A stretch of 64,000 nt of DNA from Nocardia sp. NBC_00403. Its GTDB lineage: Bacteria > Actinomycetota > Actinomycetes > Mycobacteriales > Mycobacteriaceae. Made by a program: the position numbers and the translations under genes. The notes under the pieces are model-generated. The model was not told where the DNA came from, searched no databases, and saw only the letters and a list, made by a program, of their open reading frames with translations. Shown in pieces: positions 24,762 through 33,853 of this stretch (position 1 is the first letter of the stretch; each line of letters starts with the position of its first letter). The stretch spans positions 8,618,001-8,682,000 of the forward strand of contig NZ_CP107939.1 in the NCBI RefSeq assembly GCF_036046055.1. The letters are read 5' to 3'.

Positions 24762-26194
24762 CGGCCACCGCTCGCGGGCGCGCCGGAGAGGGTTACCTCG
24801 ACGGTCTTGGCGTTGTTTCCCTGTTCGTCGGTGTAGGTCACCTTCACCTTGTCTCCTGGCTGATGTGAGCGGACCGCGGCGATGAGCGCGTTGCCCGAAT
24901 CGATGGGCCGGTCGTCGAGCTTGGTCACGACCGCGCCCGGGGGAATGCCCGCCTTGGCGGCCGGGCCGTCCGGAGTTGCCTCCAGTACGCGTGCCGCGGT
25001 GTCCTGCGGCCGCAGCTTGATGCCGAGCTGCGCATAGGTCGCGTGGCCGGTCTTGACGAGTTCGTCGGCGACCCGGCGGGCCTGATCGACCGGAATCGCG
25101 AAGCCGAGGCCGATCGAACCGCTCTGCTGGCCGGGCTGCTCGCCCGCGCCGAGGCTCGCGATCGCGGTATTGATGCCGATCAGCTTTCCGCTGGTGTCGA
25201 CGAGCGCACCGCCGGAGTTGCCCGGGTTGATCGCCGCGTCGGTCTGAATCGCGTCGATCACGGGATTGACCGAGGGATCGGGGGTGCCCTCGCCGTTGGT
25301 CGACACCGGCCGGTTCAACGCGGAGACGATGCCCGTGGTGACCGTGCCCGCCAGGCCGAGCGGCGACCCGATGGCGATGACCGGCTGACCGACCTGAAGG
25401 TTCGAGGAGGCCCCGAGCTCGATCGGGGTGAGACCGCTCTTGCCGTTGACCTTGATGACCGCCAGATCCGACACCGGATCCGCACCGACCAGGGATGCGG
25501 GCGCGGTGCTTCCGTCGGAGAAGACCACTTCCATCTTGGCGTTGGCGCCGCCACCGGCAGCCACGTGATTGTTGGTGAGGATCAGGCCGTCGGAGGACAG
25601 CACCACGCCGGAGCCCTCCCCCTCGGCCCTGTTGCTCGCCACCTTGATCATCACCACGCTCGGCAGCACCTTCTGCGCCACCGCCTGGGTGGAGCCCGCC
25701 GGGGTGTTGACCACGTTGTTGACATTGGGCTTCGGGGCATCGAGGGCGTTGGTCACGGCGGTGTGCCCGGTGTCCGACCGAGTGACGAGCGCGCCGACCG
25801 CACCGCCGACGCCACCGCTGAGCAGAGCGAGCGCCACCGCACCTGCGACGAGCCCGGTCCGGATCGGCGGCCGCGCCGGTCCCGGATTCGGTTGCGCCCC
25901 GAAGGCCGCGCCGGGCATCCCGCCGGGCGGGATCGGCGGATCGAACGAGGACGCGTTGTACTCCTGACCGGATTCATACCCGGGGAAAAACTGGGTCTGA
26001 TGCGCTGCGGTCTGATGGGGAGCCGTCTGATTCGGCGCGGCCGGATAGTACTGCGGCTGCGGGCTGGACCAGGGCGGCCGCGCATACGTCGAACCCGGCT
26101 GTCCCGAGGCCGGGATCTGCTCAGTCGAATGAGAGCCGGTGGCGGCGCTGGCAGCTGCCCGCTCCCCCTGCCGGTCCTTGGCATCCTCGCTCAT
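24758..26194 (-). CDS. pepD: HtrA-family membrane-anchored serine protease PepD
   Basis: HtrA proteases degrade or refold damaged envelope proteins. The 478-residue protein has a Pro/Gln-rich cytoplasmic segment (1-110), one membrane helix (about 113-137), a trypsin-like domain with His210 (LTNNHVAA), Asp243 (SDLAVIKV) and Ser327 (NPGNSGGAL), and a C-terminal PDZ domain (GIKLRPQDTAARVLEATPDG onward). All catalytic residues are present. It is the Rv0983 homologue; in M. tuberculosis PepD is directly controlled by MprA and feeds back on SigE signalling. A probable MprA box lies 46-64 bp upstream (26240-26258). It overlaps the moaB2 start by four bases. Confidence 0.93.
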   Translation of the reverse strand: MSEDAKDRQGERAAASAATGSHSTEQIPASGQPGSTYARPPWSSPQPQYYPAAPNQTAPHQTAAHQTQFFPGYESGQEYNASSFDPPIPPGGMPGAAFGAQPNPGPARPPIRTGLVAGAVALALLSGGVGGAVGALVTRSDTGHTAVTNALDAPKPNVNNVVNTPAGSTQAVAQKVLPSVVMIKVASNRAEGEGSGVVLSSDGLILTNNHVAAGGGANAKMEVVFSDGSTAPASLVGADPVSDLAVIKVNGKSGLTPIELGASSNLQVGQPVIAIGSPLGLAGTVTTGIVSALNRPVSTNGEGTPDPSVNPVIDAIQTDAAINPGNSGGALVDTSGKLIGINTAIASLGAGEQPGQQSGSIGLGFAIPVDQARRVADELVKTGHATYAQLGIKLRPQDTAARVLEATPDGPAAKAGIPPGAVVTKLDDRPIDSGNALIAAVRSHQPGDKVKVTYTDEQGNNAKTVEVTLSGAPASGGR

Positions 26195-26239
26195 GGTTTC
26201 TCGTTTCTCCTCACGTCTGCCGACCAGCTTGGCGGCGAC

Positions 26240-26258
26240 GGCTTAGAGCGGACTGAGA
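26240..26258. promoter_or_regulatory. MprA-type box upstream of pepD
   Basis: GGCTTAGA-GCG-GACTGAGA is an imperfect 8-bp direct repeat with a three-base spacer. It agrees in six of eight positions between halves, and the second half is identical to both halves of the perfect box upstream of mprA (28488-28506). It lies in the 100-bp gap between mprB and pepD. Confidence 0.65.
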
Positions 26259-26296
26259 CCCCGCTATCAGTTGGCCGAGATCTTCCGATCCATCGG

Positions 26297-27769
26297 CTAC
26301 TGATCGCGTTCTTCGGTGGCGGCGCCCGCACCGGGCGCACCACCTTCACCAGGTAACACGATACGGATCAGCGCGCCACCGCGCGGCGAGGTATCGATGG
26401 TGATCGTGCCACCGTGCTTGGTGACCACCTGCTTGACAATGGCGAGACCGAGGCCCGAGCCCGGCATCGAGCGCGAGACCGTTGTTCGATAGAACCGCTC
26501 GAAGACCAGTTCGCGCTCATCGGCCGGAATGCCGGGACCTGCGTCGTCGACGGCTAGCTCGAGCAGCCCACGTCCGGCCTCGCGCATGGTGACATTCACC
26601 TGAGCCCCGGCCGGACTCCATTTGGCGGCATTGTCGAGGACGTTGAGGATCGCCCGCTCCAGCCCCGCCTCGTGGCCGTACACGAACCACGGTTTCAGCT
26701 CGGCGACGAACTCGATCGAGCCACGCCGCCGTCTGGCCCGTTCCAGCGCGCGCTCGGCCACTTCGCCGAGATCGATGCGGTCGTAGACGGTTTCGGGTGC
26801 GTCCTCCCGCGCGAGATCGACCAGGTCGCCGACCAAGGTGGACAGCTCCTCGATCTGCCCCATCACATCCGTACGCAGCCCGGCCATGTCCTCCTCAGGA
26901 AGCGCGGGTGCGCCAGGACGGCTGGAGGCGATCAGCAGTTCCATATTGGTGCGCAGCGAGGTGAGCGGGGTGCGCAATTCGTGCCCGGCATCGGCGACGA
27001 GCCTGCGCTGCCGGTCGCGCGACTCGGCGAGGGCCCGCAGCATGGTGTTGAAACTCTCGGTCAGCCGGGCGAGTTCGTCGTCACCGGTGACAGGAATCGG
27101 CGTCAGGTCGTCGGTGCGGGCCACGCGTTCGGTCGCCGCGGTCAACCGTGCGATCGGGCGCAGGCCGGTACGGCCGACCGCGGTGCCCGCCGCCGCCGCG
27201 AGCACGACGCCACAACCGCCGACCACGAACAGCAGCCACGCCAGCCGGTCGAGCACCTCGCGGGTCGGCTGCAGCCGCTGCGAAATGATCAGCGTCGCAC
27301 CGGAATGCGTCGGCATGGCGAGCACTCGCTGATTGCTCACGGTGCGCAGCGACGAGGCGAGTACGCCGTCCGCGACGGCGAACTCCTGACTGCCGACCGG
27401 CGGAATCGTCTGCTGTGGTGGCATGTAGGGCTTGTGGTCGGGGAAGACCAGCGCGACGCCGACATCGTTGGAATACAGCCCAGCCAGCACGATCGACTGG
27501 AAACCGAGGCTCTCGAAATTGTTGTTGATCATCGTGGCGGCGCGGGCTTTCAGCTGCGCGTCGACATCGGCGTACAGCGCGCGCGCCACCATCGCGTAGG
27601 CCGCGATCGAGGTCACCGCGACCGCGATGGCCACCACCGAGGCCGCCAGCAGCGTCACTCGCCAGCGCAGCGAGACCGATCTGGTCAACGGCATGGGCGG
27701 GCGCATCTCCGCCGAGTCCAGCGGACCGAGCGCGGCGACGGCGGGTCGCTTGGGAATTGAGCGGGCCAT
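26297..27769 (-). CDS. mprB: Sensor histidine kinase MprB
   Basis: MprB senses envelope stress and phosphorylates MprA. The 490-residue protein has TM1 (about 37-62), an extracytoplasmic domain of about 115 residues, TM2 (about 176-199), a HAMP linker (GLRPIARLTAATERVARTDD), the H box with phospho-acceptor His263 (DAGHELRTPLTSLR) and the ATPase domain (N box LNVLDNAAKWSP, G boxes DAGPGI and SGLGLAIVKQ). It is complete and of family length. It starts 11 bp after the mprA stop, so both are on one transcript. The N-terminal 30 residues may be trimmed if the Met at 22 or 26 is used instead. Confidence 0.93.
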   Translation of the reverse strand: MARSIPKRPAVAALGPLDSAEMRPPMPLTRSVSLRWRVTLLAASVVAIAVAVTSIAAYAMVARALYADVDAQLKARAATMINNNFESLGFQSIVLAGLYSNDVGVALVFPDHKPYMPPQQTIPPVGSQEFAVADGVLASSLRTVSNQRVLAMPTHSGATLIISQRLQPTREVLDRLAWLLFVVGGCGVVLAAAAGTAVGRTGLRPIARLTAATERVARTDDLTPIPVTGDDELARLTESFNTMLRALAESRDRQRRLVADAGHELRTPLTSLRTNMELLIASSRPGAPALPEEDMAGLRTDVMGQIEELSTLVGDLVDLAREDAPETVYDRIDLGEVAERALERARRRRGSIEFVAELKPWFVYGHEAGLERAILNVLDNAAKWSPAGAQVNVTMREAGRGLLELAVDDAGPGIPADERELVFERFYRTTVSRSMPGSGLGLAIVKQVVTKHGGTITIDTSPRGGALIRIVLPGEGGAPGAGAATEERDQ

Positions 27770-27780
27770 GATCCGGCGGC

Positions 27781-28467
27781 CTACGGAGGTGTTTCGCGCA
27801 GGACGTAGCCGACGCCGCGCACTGTGTGGATCAGCCGCGATTCGCCCTCGGCCTCGGTCTTGCGGCGCAGGTATCCGATGTACACCTCCAACGCGTTGCC
27901 CGAGGTCGGGAAGTCGTAGCCCCAGACCTCCTCGAGGATGCGACTGCGAGTCAGCACCCGGCGCGGATTAGCCATCAGCATTTCCAGCAGTGAGAATTCG
28001 GTGCGGGTCAGGCTGATCGCGCGTTCGCCGCGCGATACTTCGCGCGTCACCGGATCCAGCGACAGGTCAGCGAACGTCATCGTCTCCGACATCTCGCCGG
28101 CATCGGTGGTCCGCCGACGCAACAGCGCCCGCAGCCGGGCAAGCAATTCCTCCAGCGCGAATGGCTTCGGCAAATAATCGTCGGCACCGGCATCGAGTCC
28201 AGCAACCCGCTCCGATACCGAATCCCGCGCCGTCAAAACCAGAATCGGCAGATCATCTCCAGTACTGCGCAAGCGTCGGCAAACTTCGAGCCCATCCATC
28301 CGCGGCATCATCACATCGAGCACAAGTGCATCGGGTCGCTGCGCGGTTGCTTTCTCCAACGCATCGACACCGTCTACCGCGAGGTCGACGGAGTAGCCGT
28401 TGAAGGTCAGCGACCGGCGCAGCGATTCACGGACGGCGCGATCGTCGTCGACTACCAGAATGCGCAT
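27781..28467 (-). CDS. mprA: Response regulator MprA
   Basis: MprA is the OmpR/PhoB-type transcription factor of the MprAB envelope-stress system. The 228-residue protein has a receiver domain with phospho-acceptor Asp51 ([14 protein letters not shown]), acidic pocket DDD at residues 7-9 and Lys in [13 protein letters not shown], then a winged-helix DNA-binding domain ([32 protein letters not shown]). It is followed immediately by mprB. A perfect 19-bp MprA box lies 20-40 bp upstream of the ATG, so autoregulation as known from M. tuberculosis is strongly suggested by sequence. Confidence 0.95.
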   Translation of the reverse strand: MRILVVDDDRAVRESLRRSLTFNGYSVDLAVDGVDALEKATAQRPDALVLDVMMPRMDGLEVCRRLRSTGDDLPILVLTARDSVSERVAGLDAGADDYLPKPFALEELLARLRALLRRRTTDAGEMSETMTFADLSLDPVTREVSRGERAISLTRTEFSLLEMLMANPRRVLTRSRILEEVWGYDFPTSGNALEVYIGYLRRKTEAEGESRLIHTVRGVGYVLRETPP

Positions 28468-28487
28468 GCCACCAGTTTGACCGCACC

Positions 28488-28506
28488 GACTGAGAGTCGA
28501 CTGAGA
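28488..28506. promoter_or_regulatory. Perfect MprA box upstream of mprA
   Basis: GACTGAGA-GTC-GACTGAGA is an exact 8-bp direct repeat with a three-base spacer (TCTCAGTC repeats on the coding strand). This is the architecture described for MprA boxes. It ends about 20 bp before the mprA start codon. Confidence 0.8.
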
Positions 28507-28647
28507 GGGCAGCTTCCGACACGCCGCGTCAGGCTCGTAGCCGGCCCATGAGCAACACTGGTCGATAGACCAGCACCTTTCGTGACCTTCTACAGAACTT
28601 CCCGCGTCTGGGAACCAATTGAGTCTTGAATCATGTTCTGTATAGCC

Positions 28648-28663
28648 ATATTCCGTGGAATAT
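28648..28663. promoter_or_regulatory. Perfect palindrome upstream of the conservon
   Basis: ATATTCC-GT-GGAATAT is a perfect inverted repeat with a two-base centre in the 330-bp gap between mprA and the conservon. It is AT-rich against the background and looks like a dimeric repressor or activator operator. A single GACTGAGA (MprA half-site) follows at about 28666-28673. The rest of the gap holds no gene. Confidence 0.55.
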
Positions 28664-28794
28664 CAGACTGAGAGCCCCAGATTGCCGTGGCTCACTCTGC
28701 GCGGTATGTTCCCTGCGGTAAAAAGAAGACCTCTAGTTGGTTCTCAGCGGGTTGAATCAAAACCGAACAGCCACGCGCCATCCGGGGGCCACTC

Positions 28795-31620
28795 GTGAAG
28801 CGGAGGCAACGGAAGCGGATGGAAGCTGCACCGCGGTCCTGGCAATTCAGCTTGTCCAACTGGTCTGTCACTCGCAAGGTCGGCATCGTTCTGGTGCTTC
28901 CGGTGCTGCTGGCCACCGTGTTCGCCGTACTCCGTATCAACAACGAGCTGCGCACCATGTCGCAGTTGGACGCGGCGACCGAGCAAGTCATCATCATCCG
29001 CCCGATCGGCAAGTTCGGCACGGCCACCGAACAACTCGCGATCGCAGCGACCTCCTCGTGGGGCAATATCGCCGATCCCGCGACCGACGCGGCGCTGACG
29101 AAATTCGACCAGGCGCTCGCCGACCTCGAGGCCGCGATGCGAACCTCCAAAGTCAGCAACCGGGTCAGCGCCGAACTCGCCTCCGCCGTCGCCACCGGCA
29201 CCACCATGCGCAACAGCCTGCGCAACGGATCACCCGCGATGGTCGGCGAGCAGGCCGACGAAATCGCGGTGCGCATCGGCAACGCCTTCGCGATGTCGCC
29301 CTCGGTCGAAGACCTCATCATCCAGCGGTACTTCCTGCAGATCGGCGCGATCCAGACCTCGCGGCGCGTACTCACCCAGCAGCGCATGCTGGTCGGCTCA
29401 CCCGAGGCAGGCCACAATCCGGCCGTGCGCCCCCGAGTACTCACCTCCGCGGGCGCCGAGATGACCATGATCAACACCTATGGCGTCATCCTTCCCGACA
29501 ACTCCACCAACATGCGCCAGATGCTGGACGCGGTCTCCATCCGGCTCGCGGCCTTCAGCCAGAACGCGGGCGATCCGACCTCCAATCCCACAGTGCTCGA
29601 CTCACTGCAAACCAGCGCCGACCTCTATGAGAAGACCACCGCCCAGCTGACCGACACCATCGACAAGGCGCTCGCCAACCGGACCACCGAGGCCCAAACC
29701 GGCGCGCTACGGGAAACCACGATCGTGATCGGCATGCTGCTCGCCGGTCTCGCGCTCGCGCTCGCCGTCGCGCGCACCCTGGTCGTCCCGGTCCGCAGGC
29801 TACGGCGCGACGCACTCGAGGTCGCGCACGTCAAGCTGCCGGAGGAACTCGCGGTAGTGCGCAGTGGCGGCGCGACACCGGAGATCACGCCGGTCGCCGT
29901 GCACACCACCGACGAGGTCGGGCAGCTGGCCCGCGCGGTCGACGAAATCCACGAGCAAGCGCTGAATCTGGCAGCCGAGCAGGCCCGACTGCGACTGCAG
30001 ATCGGGAACATGTTCGAAACTCTTTCCCGGCGCAGCCAGTCGCTCGTCGAGCAGCAGCTGGCACTGATCGAGGATCTGGAACACGACGAGGACGACGGCG
30101 AACGGCTACAGAGCCTGTTCCGCCTCGATCACCTCGCGACCCGCATGCGCCGCAACGGCGACAACCTGCTCGTGCTCGCGGGCACGGCACTGCGGCGCGG
30201 TCAGCTGCACCCGGTGCCGCTGTCGGACATGCTGTGGAGCGCGGTTTCTCAGGTCGAGGACTACCAGCGGGTCGAGATCGGCGCGGTGCCCGACGGCATT
30301 GTCGCGGGCGAGCCCGCGGTCGACATCGAGCACTTGCTCGCCGAGCTGATCGACAACGCGCTGCGCTATTCGCCGCCGACGACTCCGGTCGCGGTGATGG
30401 TCGCGCGCGCAGTGGACGGCGGCTACCTGATCGAGATCACCGACCGCGGCCTCGGCATGGGCCTCGACGATCTGCAGACGACCAACGACCGGCTCGCTTC
30501 CGGTGGTGAGGTCACCGTCGAAACCGCCCGCCGAATGGGTCTTTTCGTGGTCGGCAGGCTCGCGAAGCGGCACACCATCACCGTCAGCCTGCGCCGGACC
30601 TCGACGATGGCGCAGCAGCCCGGCATCACCGCGAGTGTGCATCTACCCGGTGCGCTCGTGGCGCCGCCGATGGATCCGGAGCCGACGCAGCAACTACTCG
30701 AAGCGCCCGCGCTGCCCGCCACACCGAGCCAGCCACCGCGCACGCTGGTGCCGGTGCCGAGTCTGCCGCAGCGCGAACCACCGCGTTTCACCAGTTCCGG
30801 GCTACCGCAACGTCGTCCAGCCATCCGGGTGGCCGACACGGCCGAGCAGCCCGCAATCGGGGCACCGACGGTCGACGACTCCGAACCGCTGCCCGATATG
30901 TTCGCCGAACATCCGATCGAGACCCCGAGCCTCGAGCTGCCGAGGGTCGCGGCGTTCGGCCCGCCGGCCTCCGCATCGAACAAGTCGGCGGCACAGTCCT
31001 CCGTCGATGTGGACACCCAGGCCTGGCCCATCTTCGACACCGGCTCCTTCGAGGCCATCGAAGATTCGACACCTGTCGCCGACATCGAACCGCAGGTGCC
31101 GCTCGGCACCGCGGGCGATACCTGGACCGAAGCCGACGCGGCGGTAACGACCGGTCCCAACCCGGTCGTCGACCGGGAGCCCGCACCGGTGTCGGCAGGC
31201 GCACGACCGGCCTCGCCCGCCAAAAAGCCCGCAGGCGCACCGGAACCCGCAACGGTCACCTCATCGCGGCTGCAGCCGGTGGCAGGCGAATCGCCGACGC
31301 CGATCTACCAGCGAATGGTCTCGGAATGGCTGGTCGAGCCCGCGACCTCACAGCAGTCGGAGGCGACCTGGTCCTCACCGGCAGTGGACGCGGGCTGGCT
31401 GGCCGCCGAGGACGCCGCCCGGCCGACCACCACCTCCCGCACCGTCGGCGGTCTGCCGATCCGGCGCCCAGGAGCGCAGTTGGTGCCCGGTGGTCTTGCG
31501 CCTGCCGAAGACGCAGCAGCTCGTGATCCGGAGGAAATCCGGAGCAACCTCACCAGGCATCTCAGTGGGGTCCGCAGTGGGCGGGCCGATGCCCAGTACA
31601 ACGACGGAGGGCTTGGATGA
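28795..31620 (+). CDS. Conservon sensor kinase CvnA-like (NIT-domain histidine kinase)
   Basis: This is the first gene of a conservon, an actinobacterial four-gene unit that acts like a membrane-associated G-protein relay. The 941-residue protein has TM1 ([20 protein letters not shown]), an extracellular nitrate/nitrite-sensing-like domain (about 60-300), TM2 ([20 protein letters not shown]), a HAMP-like linker, an H box around [15 protein letters not shown], an ATPase domain ([23 protein letters not shown]) and a 300-residue Pro/Ala-rich disordered tail. It ends in ATGA shared with the roadblock gene. GTG 28795 is the longest start; ATG 28819, 12 bases after GGAGG, is as likely. Confidence 0.88.
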   Translation: MKRRQRKRMEAAPRSWQFSLSNWSVTRKVGIVLVLPVLLATVFAVLRINNELRTMSQLDAATEQVIIIRPIGKFGTATEQLAIAATSSWGNIADPATDAALTKFDQALADLEAAMRTSKVSNRVSAELASAVATGTTMRNSLRNGSPAMVGEQADEIAVRIGNAFAMSPSVEDLIIQRYFLQIGAIQTSRRVLTQQRMLVGSPEAGHNPAVRPRVLTSAGAEMTMINTYGVILPDNSTNMRQMLDAVSIRLAAFSQNAGDPTSNPTVLDSLQTSADLYEKTTAQLTDTIDKALANRTTEAQTGALRETTIVIGMLLAGLALALAVARTLVVPVRRLRRDALEVAHVKLPEELAVVRSGGATPEITPVAVHTTDEVGQLARAVDEIHEQALNLAAEQARLRLQIGNMFETLSRRSQSLVEQQLALIEDLEHDEDDGERLQSLFRLDHLATRMRRNGDNLLVLAGTALRRGQLHPVPLSDMLWSAVSQVEDYQRVEIGAVPDGIVAGEPAVDIEHLLAELIDNALRYSPPTTPVAVMVARAVDGGYLIEITDRGLGMGLDDLQTTNDRLASGGEVTVETARRMGLFVVGRLAKRHTITVSLRRTSTMAQQPGITASVHLPGALVAPPMDPEPTQQLLEAPALPATPSQPPRTLVPVPSLPQREPPRFTSSGLPQRRPAIRVADTAEQPAIGAPTVDDSEPLPDMFAEHPIETPSLELPRVAAFGPPASASNKSAAQSSVDVDTQAWPIFDTGSFEAIEDSTPVADIEPQVPLGTAGDTWTEADAAVTTGPNPVVDREPAPVSAGARPASPAKKPAGAPEPATVTSSRLQPVAGESPTPIYQRMVSEWLVEPATSQQSEATWSSPAVDAGWLAAEDAARPTTTSRTVGGLPIRRPGAQLVPGGLAPAEDAAARDPEEIRSNLTRHLSGVRSGRADAQYNDGGLG

Positions 31621-32024
31621 CCAACGCGAACAGCACCACCGATGAAAACCTGAACTGGCTGGTCACCCGCTTCACCAGGGACGTCCCCGGGGTATCGCAC
31701 GCAGTGCTGGTCTCGGCGGACGGCCTACTGCAGGCAACCAGCCCGCATCTACCCAGTGACCGGGCCGAACAACTGGCCGCGGTTACCGCGGGCCTGGCCA
31801 GTTTGTCGGCCGGTGCCGCACAGCTTTTCGACGGCGGCAAGGTGATGCAGTCGATCGTCGAGATGCAGCGCGGCTACTTGTTGGTGATGAGTGTCGGCAA
31901 CGGCTCGCACCTGGCCGTGCTCGCCAACAAGGCACACGACATCGGCCGCATCGGCTACGAGATGGCCCTGCTGGTCGATCGAGTGGGCACGGTGGTCACC
32001 GCCACCGCCCGCACCGCTGTCTGA
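31617..32024 (+). CDS. Conservon CvnB-like roadblock/LC7 protein
   Basis: The 135-residue protein belongs to the roadblock/LC7 (MglB-like) superfamily, whose dimers act as GTPase-activating or scaffolding partners of small Ras-like GTPases. The order is typical: [60 protein letters not shown] and a C-terminal [20 protein letters not shown]. The ATG overlaps the kinase stop (ATGA), indicating coupled translation. In conservons this component associates with the kinase and with CvnD at the membrane. Confidence 0.92.
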   Translation: MTNANSTTDENLNWLVTRFTRDVPGVSHAVLVSADGLLQATSPHLPSDRAEQLAAVTAGLASLSAGAAQLFDGGKVMQSIVEMQRGYLLVMSVGNGSHLAVLANKAHDIGRIGYEMALLVDRVGTVVTATARTAV

Positions 32025-32031
32025 GGGTGAG

Positions 32032-32406
32032 ATGTCCAGCCCCAACGGCCCCGGACAACACCGACCGGCCACCCGCGTCAGACCGTATGCGCTGACCTCT
32101 GGGCGTACCGAGCCCGCGGTCGACCTGCCGCTTGAGGCTGTCATCGAAACCCTGTCTTACACTGCCCATCTCGACTGGCCATCGGGAGATCTCCGTACGG
32201 AGATCCTCAGGCTGGGCACCCACCGTCTCTCGGTTGCCGAGATCGCCGCGCACCTGGATCGTCCACTCGGAATGGTTCGGGTCATGGTCGGCGACCTGGT
32301 CGTCGACGGACACCTGCGGATGCATTCGACACTGACCGAAGAGGCGAGTTTTGACGAGCGCCGTTCACTGATGGAGAGGACTTTGCGTGGACTCCGCGCG
32401 TTATAA
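32032..32406 (+). CDS. Conservon CvnC-like DUF742 protein
   Basis: The 124-residue DUF742 protein has a flexible N-terminus followed by RVRPYALTSGRTEPAVDLPL, then a winged-helix-like core (LGTHRLSVAEIAAHLDRPLG, MVRVMVGDLVVDGHLRMHST). DUF742 is the third conserved component of conservons; it has DNA-binding-like topology but is thought to act as an adaptor. The ATG at 32032 follows the roadblock stop by seven bases with GAGGGTGAG upstream. Its end overlaps the GTPase start by 20 bases. Earlier in-frame codons lie inside the roadblock gene and are not used. Confidence 0.9.
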   Translation: MSSPNGPGQHRPATRVRPYALTSGRTEPAVDLPLEAVIETLSYTAHLDWPSGDLRTEILRLGTHRLSVAEIAAHLDRPLGMVRVMVGDLVVDGHLRMHSTLTEEASFDERRSLMERTLRGLRAL

Positions 32407-33010
32407 CAACCTCGCACCGAACGATGCCGATTCCCGCGTCGCATCGACGAAAATCGTTGTAGCGGGTGGCTTCGGAGCGGGCAAGACAACCTTTGTCGGC
32501 GCGGTGTCGGAGATCGTTCCGCTACGCACCGAGGCGATGGTGACCCGCTTCTCCGACGGTATCGACGATCTCGCCGATACCCCGGAGAAGGAAACAACCA
32601 CGGTCGCCATGGATTTCGGGCGGATCATCCTGCCAGGCAACCTGGTGTTGTACCTGTTCGGAACCCCGGGCCAGCGTCGCTTCTGGTTCATGTGGGACGA
32701 CCTGATCCGTGGTGCAATCGGCGCGGTGGTGCTGATCGACACCAGACGGCTGGAGGACAGCTTCGCCGCGGTCGATTTCTTCGAGGCGCGCAAACTGCCG
32801 TTCCTCATCGCGGTCAACCGGTTCCCCGACGCGCCCCGCTTCCCGATCGCCGAATTGCGCGAAGCGCTTTCGGTGCGCGAGGGCGTGCCGATCGTGGACA
32901 TCGACGCCCGCAACGCCATGGAGGTGCGCCAAGCACTCGCCGCGGTGACCGAATACGCAATCGCCCAGCTGAAGGCCTCGGAACTGGAAGGAACCGCCTC
33001 GCATGCATGA
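32387..33010 (+). CDS. Conservon CvnD-like Ras-type GTPase
   Basis: The 207-residue small GTPase has Walker A GGFGAGKTTF (residues about 27-36), the switch region EKETTTVAMDFGRI, switch II LFGTPGQRRFWFMW and the base-recognition motif AVNRFPDA (a variant of NKxD, as is usual in this family). Together with CvnA-C it forms the relay described in Streptomyces as heterotrimeric-G-protein-like. The GTG at 32387 overlaps the DUF742 gene; no other good start exists. Its 3' end overlaps the MHYT gene by eight bases. Confidence 0.93.
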   Translation: MDSARYNNLAPNDADSRVASTKIVVAGGFGAGKTTFVGAVSEIVPLRTEAMVTRFSDGIDDLADTPEKETTTVAMDFGRIILPGNLVLYLFGTPGQRRFWFMWDDLIRGAIGAVVLIDTRRLEDSFAAVDFFEARKLPFLIAVNRFPDAPRFPIAELREALSVREGVPIVDIDARNAMEVRQALAAVTEYAIAQLKASELEGTASHA

Positions 33011-33809
33011 GGTCCGGTTGTTCTCGCTCGGGAACAACGGTGCGGTGGACCAGTTCTCGATGGGGTACTGGATCGCCGCGCTCTCCTTGGGGATCTCGGT
33101 CGTCGGCGCGGTGGTCGGGGTGGCCTGCATCCTGCACGGTTCGCGGTCGATTCGTTTCCGGCTGGTGTGGCTCGCCTCGGCGGCCGTTTCGGTCGGCGGC
33201 GTCGGGATCTGGCTGGCCACTTCGGTGGTGCTGCTCGGCGTGCACGTGCCGGGCAGCGATGTGCGGTTCGACGCGGGCAGCCTCATCACGTCGATGGTCG
33301 TGGCATTCGTCGCGGTGTTCGCCGCACTGGTGATCATCGGGCGCACCCTGCACCTGCCGCGCTTGATCGCAGGCGGCGTCGTCATGGGGCTGGGCACCGG
33401 GCTGTCGCTCTACCTCGGCATCGGTTCGATCCAGGTTCAGGGCTCGGTCGAGATTTCACCGGCGCTGGCCGCGGTATCGCTGACCGTCGCCATCATCACC
33501 GCGACCGCCACACTGTGGTCCGTACAGGCCTTCCAGTTCCCGATGGCACGAGCGGCGACGACGGTGCTGTTCGGCATCGGTGTGGCCGGGATGTACTACG
33601 CCGGTATCGGCGCGATCGAGCTCACCATCGATCCGACGGCGAAGGCGCCGACCGGACTTCCGCTGTTCGACTTCGTCTTCCCTATGTTCGTCATCGGGTC
33701 GCTGGCCCTGACCGTGCCGATCACCGCCGTGCTCGTCGCACCCGATCGGCGCGACACCGCGGCGATCGCCGAAACCACGCGGCGGGTCGGGCTCGAAGCG
33801 GCTCGCTGA
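33003..33809 (+). CDS. MHYT-domain integral membrane protein linked to the conservon
   Basis: The 268-residue protein has about seven membrane helices and MHYT-domain features: FSMGYWIAALSLGISVVGAV, SIRFRLVWLASAAVSVGGVG, LARLIAGG-like helix ends, and a degenerate M-H-Y-T as MGLGTG and GMYYAGIGAIELT. MHYT domains are proposed to bind copper and to sense O2, CO or NO. Translation overlaps the conservon GTPase by eight bases, so it is the fifth gene of the operon and a candidate sensory input. The canonical His residues of the motif are mostly replaced, so metal binding is uncertain. Confidence 0.8.
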   Translation: MHEVRLFSLGNNGAVDQFSMGYWIAALSLGISVVGAVVGVACILHGSRSIRFRLVWLASAAVSVGGVGIWLATSVVLLGVHVPGSDVRFDAGSLITSMVVAFVAVFAALVIIGRTLHLPRLIAGGVVMGLGTGLSLYLGIGSIQVQGSVEISPALAAVSLTVAIITATATLWSVQAFQFPMARAATTVLFGIGVAGMYYAGIGAIELTIDPTAKAPTGLPLFDFVFPMFVIGSLALTVPITAVLVAPDRRDTAAIAETTRRVGLEAAR

Positions 33810-33853
33810 GTCGCCTCGAGCCCGACCGAGTTCGCGTGGGGACTGAACCCGCC

